DNA of 64,000 bases from Ww85 sp963745765 (GTDB lineage: Bacteria > Desulfobacterota > Desulfobulbia > Desulfobulbales > Desulfocapsaceae), in the NCBI GenBank assembly GCA_963745765.1, contig CAVUYQ010000016.1:1-64000 (forward strand), given 5' to 3'. Positions 62,454 to 64,000 of the stretch are shown here, piece after piece. Positions within the stretch are counted from its first letter, which is position 1. The number at the start of each line of letters is the position of its first letter. Under the pieces are notes generated by a model, which was not told the DNA's origin, did not search any database, and worked only from the letters and a program-made list of their open reading frames with translations. Position numbers and translations under genes: made by a program.

Positions 62454-64000
62454 TTAATGATACTGCATATTGTAAAGCAGTTCATATTCACCATGCAGGG
62501 CCAGCAGGCTGTCATGGTTGCCATCTTCAACAATTCTGCCATTTTTAACCACGATAATTCGATCAGCATTCTTAATAGTGGATAATCGATGGGCGATAAC
62601 GAATGTTGTCCTGTTTTTCATGAGATTATCGAGTGCACCCTGCACCTCGCGCTCCGATTCGGTATCAAGAGCTGATGTTGCCTCGTCCAGAATAAGAATA
62701 GGTGCATTCTTAAGAAGTGCGCGGGCAATTGATATACGCTGTCTTTCTCCGCCCGACAAGCGGGCACCGCCTTCCCCGATGATAGTATCGAATCCCTTCG
62801 GTAATGCCCTGATGAATGCCAGGGAGTGTGCTGCTTCGGCAGCCTGCTCTATTTCTCTTTCAGAACTTTCAAGCCGGCCATAGGCAATATTGTTTCTGAC
62901 GGTATCGTTAAAGAGGATGGTCTGTTGAGTGACCATGGCAATCTGGTCCCGCAACGATATCAGGGTAACATCCCTGATATCTGTTCCGTCAATGGATATG
63001 CTGCCTCCGGATACATCAAGAAAGCGTGGAATGAGGTTCGTAAGGGTCGTCTTTCCTCCCCCGCTATGGCCGACGATGGCGAGATTCTGACCAACCGGGA
63101 CATCAAGGTTTATGTCTGCCAGGGCGAGAGCCTCTTCATCATAGTGAAACTGGACATTATTGAATTTAATAGCGTGCCTGAAGGGAGGCAGGTCGGTACT
63201 GTTGGGACGATTGGCTATTTCCGGTTCTTTATCAAGAATGACAAATACCCGGGTTGCAGCTGCCATACCTTGTTGAATGGCGGAGTTAACCTTTCCTATT
63301 CGCTTGATCGGGTCGTAGGCGACGATAAGCGAGGTCATGAGCGCGAAAAATTCGCCGGGAGTCATTGAACCGGTAATAACAAGTTTGCCGCCAAACCAGA
63401 TAAACAATGCTATGGCCACCCCGCCGATGAATTCCATCAACGGATGTTGCAGGCACCGGTATTTGGCGTCCTGAACCGTTACGTCGAAAAGGATATTGAG
63501 CTGAGCATTGTAGCGCTTGATTTCGTAAGTTTCCCTGTTGAATGCCTTGACGATTCTATTTCCGGTAATGGTCTCATAGAGCATGTTCGAGACATTTGCC
63601 GTCTCTTCCTGGGCTTTTGTGCTCAGTTTTCTGAAAATCTTACCGAATGCTATAATTGGAAAGGTAGCAAATGGTACAACAGCGAAGCAAAATAATGCCA
63701 GTCTCCAATTGAGATAGAAAACGACACCAAGGAGAACTACAACTGAAAAAAAATCCCGGAGGATGCCGACAAGACAACTGGAAACCGCTGTCTGCATGAG
63801 CGTCACGTCTGATATTACCCGTGATATCAGTGTGCCGGTGGGATAGGCATGAAAGAAGGAAAGCGGTTGTATATGGATATGAGCAAATACCTTTGCCCGA
63901 AAATCCCGTATGACCGAGAGGCCAACCTGTTCGAGAAAATAGTTGTACGTGTAGTAAAAAACTCCTTTCAGTGCGAAAACAATGATAATGATAAAGGTCA
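62454..64000 (-). CDS. msbA: MsbA-type lipid exporter, partial at the window end
   Basis: A half-size ABC exporter whose start lies beyond the window; about 515 C-terminal residues are seen. The membrane part runs from the window edge (VGLSVIRDFRAKVFAHIHIQ, HAYPTGTLISRVISDV) through LAIVGHSGGGKTTLTNLIPR (Walker A), GARLSGGERQRISIARALLK (signature) and ILILDEATSALDTESEREVQ (Walker B), to the switch His in VIAHRLSTIKN. The DQIAMVTQQTILFNDTV block and the place beside O-antigen genes fit a lipid A or lipid-linked glycan flippase. Confidence 0.92.
   Translation of the reverse strand, partial: TFIIIIVFALKGVFYYTYNYFLEQVGLSVIRDFRAKVFAHIHIQPLSFFHAYPTGTLISRVISDVTLMQTAVSSCLVGILRDFFSVVVLLGVVFYLNWRLALFCFAVVPFATFPIIAFGKIFRKLSTKAQEETANVSNMLYETITGNRIVKAFNRETYEIKRYNAQLNILFDVTVQDAKYRCLQHPLMEFIGGVAIALFIWFGGKLVITGSMTPGEFFALMTSLIVAYDPIKRIGKVNSAIQQGMAAATRVFVILDKEPEIANRPNSTDLPPFRHAIKFNNVQFHYDEEALALADINLDVPVGQNLAIVGHSGGGKTTLTNLIPRFLDVSGGSISIDGTDIRDVTLISLRDQIAMVTQQTILFNDTVRNNIAYGRLESSEREIEQAAEAAHSLAFIRALPKGFDTIIGEGGARLSGGERQRISIARALLKNAPILILDEATSALDTESEREVQGALDNLMKNRTTFVIAHRLSTIKNADRIIVVKNGRIVEDGNHDSLLALHGEYELLYNMQYH

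Noticed and set aside
1..64000. CRISPR array or cas genes
   Set aside because: No regularly spaced repeats of 25-40 bases and no Cas-like protein were seen in the window.

Overview
The window looks like the chromosome of an anaerobic deltaproteobacterium, most likely a sulfate reducer or sulfur disproportionator of the Desulfobulbales type. This is inferred from gene content, not from a marker-gene match. The clues are a futalosine-pathway menaquinone cluster, nif-type NifU/NifS, formate-tetrahydrofolate ligase, a cobalamin-riboswitch operon with a precorrin C20-methyltransferase, a DVU0298-like protein, and a Crp/Fnr regulator without iron-sulfur cysteines. GC content is moderate and the coding density of the core is normal.

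Region 1 (about 0-5.3 kb) is a decayed mobile island. It starts beside a partial homocysteine methyltransferase-like gene and ends at the 3' end of a tRNA-Glu(CTC). It holds broken remnants of an excisionase-like HTH protein, a RepA-type AAA ATPase, a phage primase, an HK97 major capsid protein and a Nu1-like terminase small subunit. A PilZ gene and a doubtful small ORF are the only apparently intact genes.

Region 2 (5.4-17.1 kb) is well-preserved core: malQ, a short RpoD-family sigma factor, then mqnE-mqnC-mqnA-ubiX-mqnP, a DUF3108 protein and purC on the plus strand. The minus strand carries aroK, a YgbA-like protein and a TIGR01777 epimerase. The mqn genes take chorismate towards the prenylated naphthoate ring of menaquinone; MqnB and MqnD are not in the window.

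Region 3 (17.1-25.8 kb) is accessory. It contains a hairpin element with perfect 17-bp terminal repeats, an MFS transporter, and a run of unrelated small minus-strand genes (DUF3089 hydrolase, periplasmic beta-carbonic anhydrase, FmdB-like zinc ribbon, a broken short ORF). A related GC-rich repeat lies behind two of these genes and recalls integron attC sites, but no integrase is present. A frameshifted esterase and acetolactate decarboxylase, a VOC protein and a dead IS200-type element follow.

Region 4 (26-38.6 kb) has a cyclic-nucleotide-binding/DUF4388 protein, a DVU0298-like protein, a frameshifted SDR and methyltransferase, a large M16 peptidase, and a cobalamin riboswitch driving btuC-btuD-btuF-cbiL, with btuD frameshifted. 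A frameshifted gate-domain membrane protein ends it. Single-base frameshifts are concentrated between about 22.7 and 38 kb, so either the assembly is poorer there or this stretch is truly decaying.

Region 5 (38.7-64 kb) is ordinary core: a solute-binding protein, sppA, dinB, a Crp/Fnr regulator, an L,D-transpeptidase, a PHP phosphoesterase, an NtrC-type regulator, nadK, proC, a Trm112-like protein, a phosphohexomutase, nifU-nifS, fhs and pilB. It ends in an envelope-glycan cluster (ELM1-like protein, double glycosyltransferase, O-antigen ligase, MsbA-type ABC exporter). The most unusual proteins are a PilB ATPase with a C-terminal cyclic-nucleotide-binding domain, preceded by a 15-codon leader ORF in a hairpin, and a 766-residue protein made of two tandem GT4 glycosyltransferases. 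I see no clearly new defence or secretion system; these fusions and the cassette-like region are the best leads.
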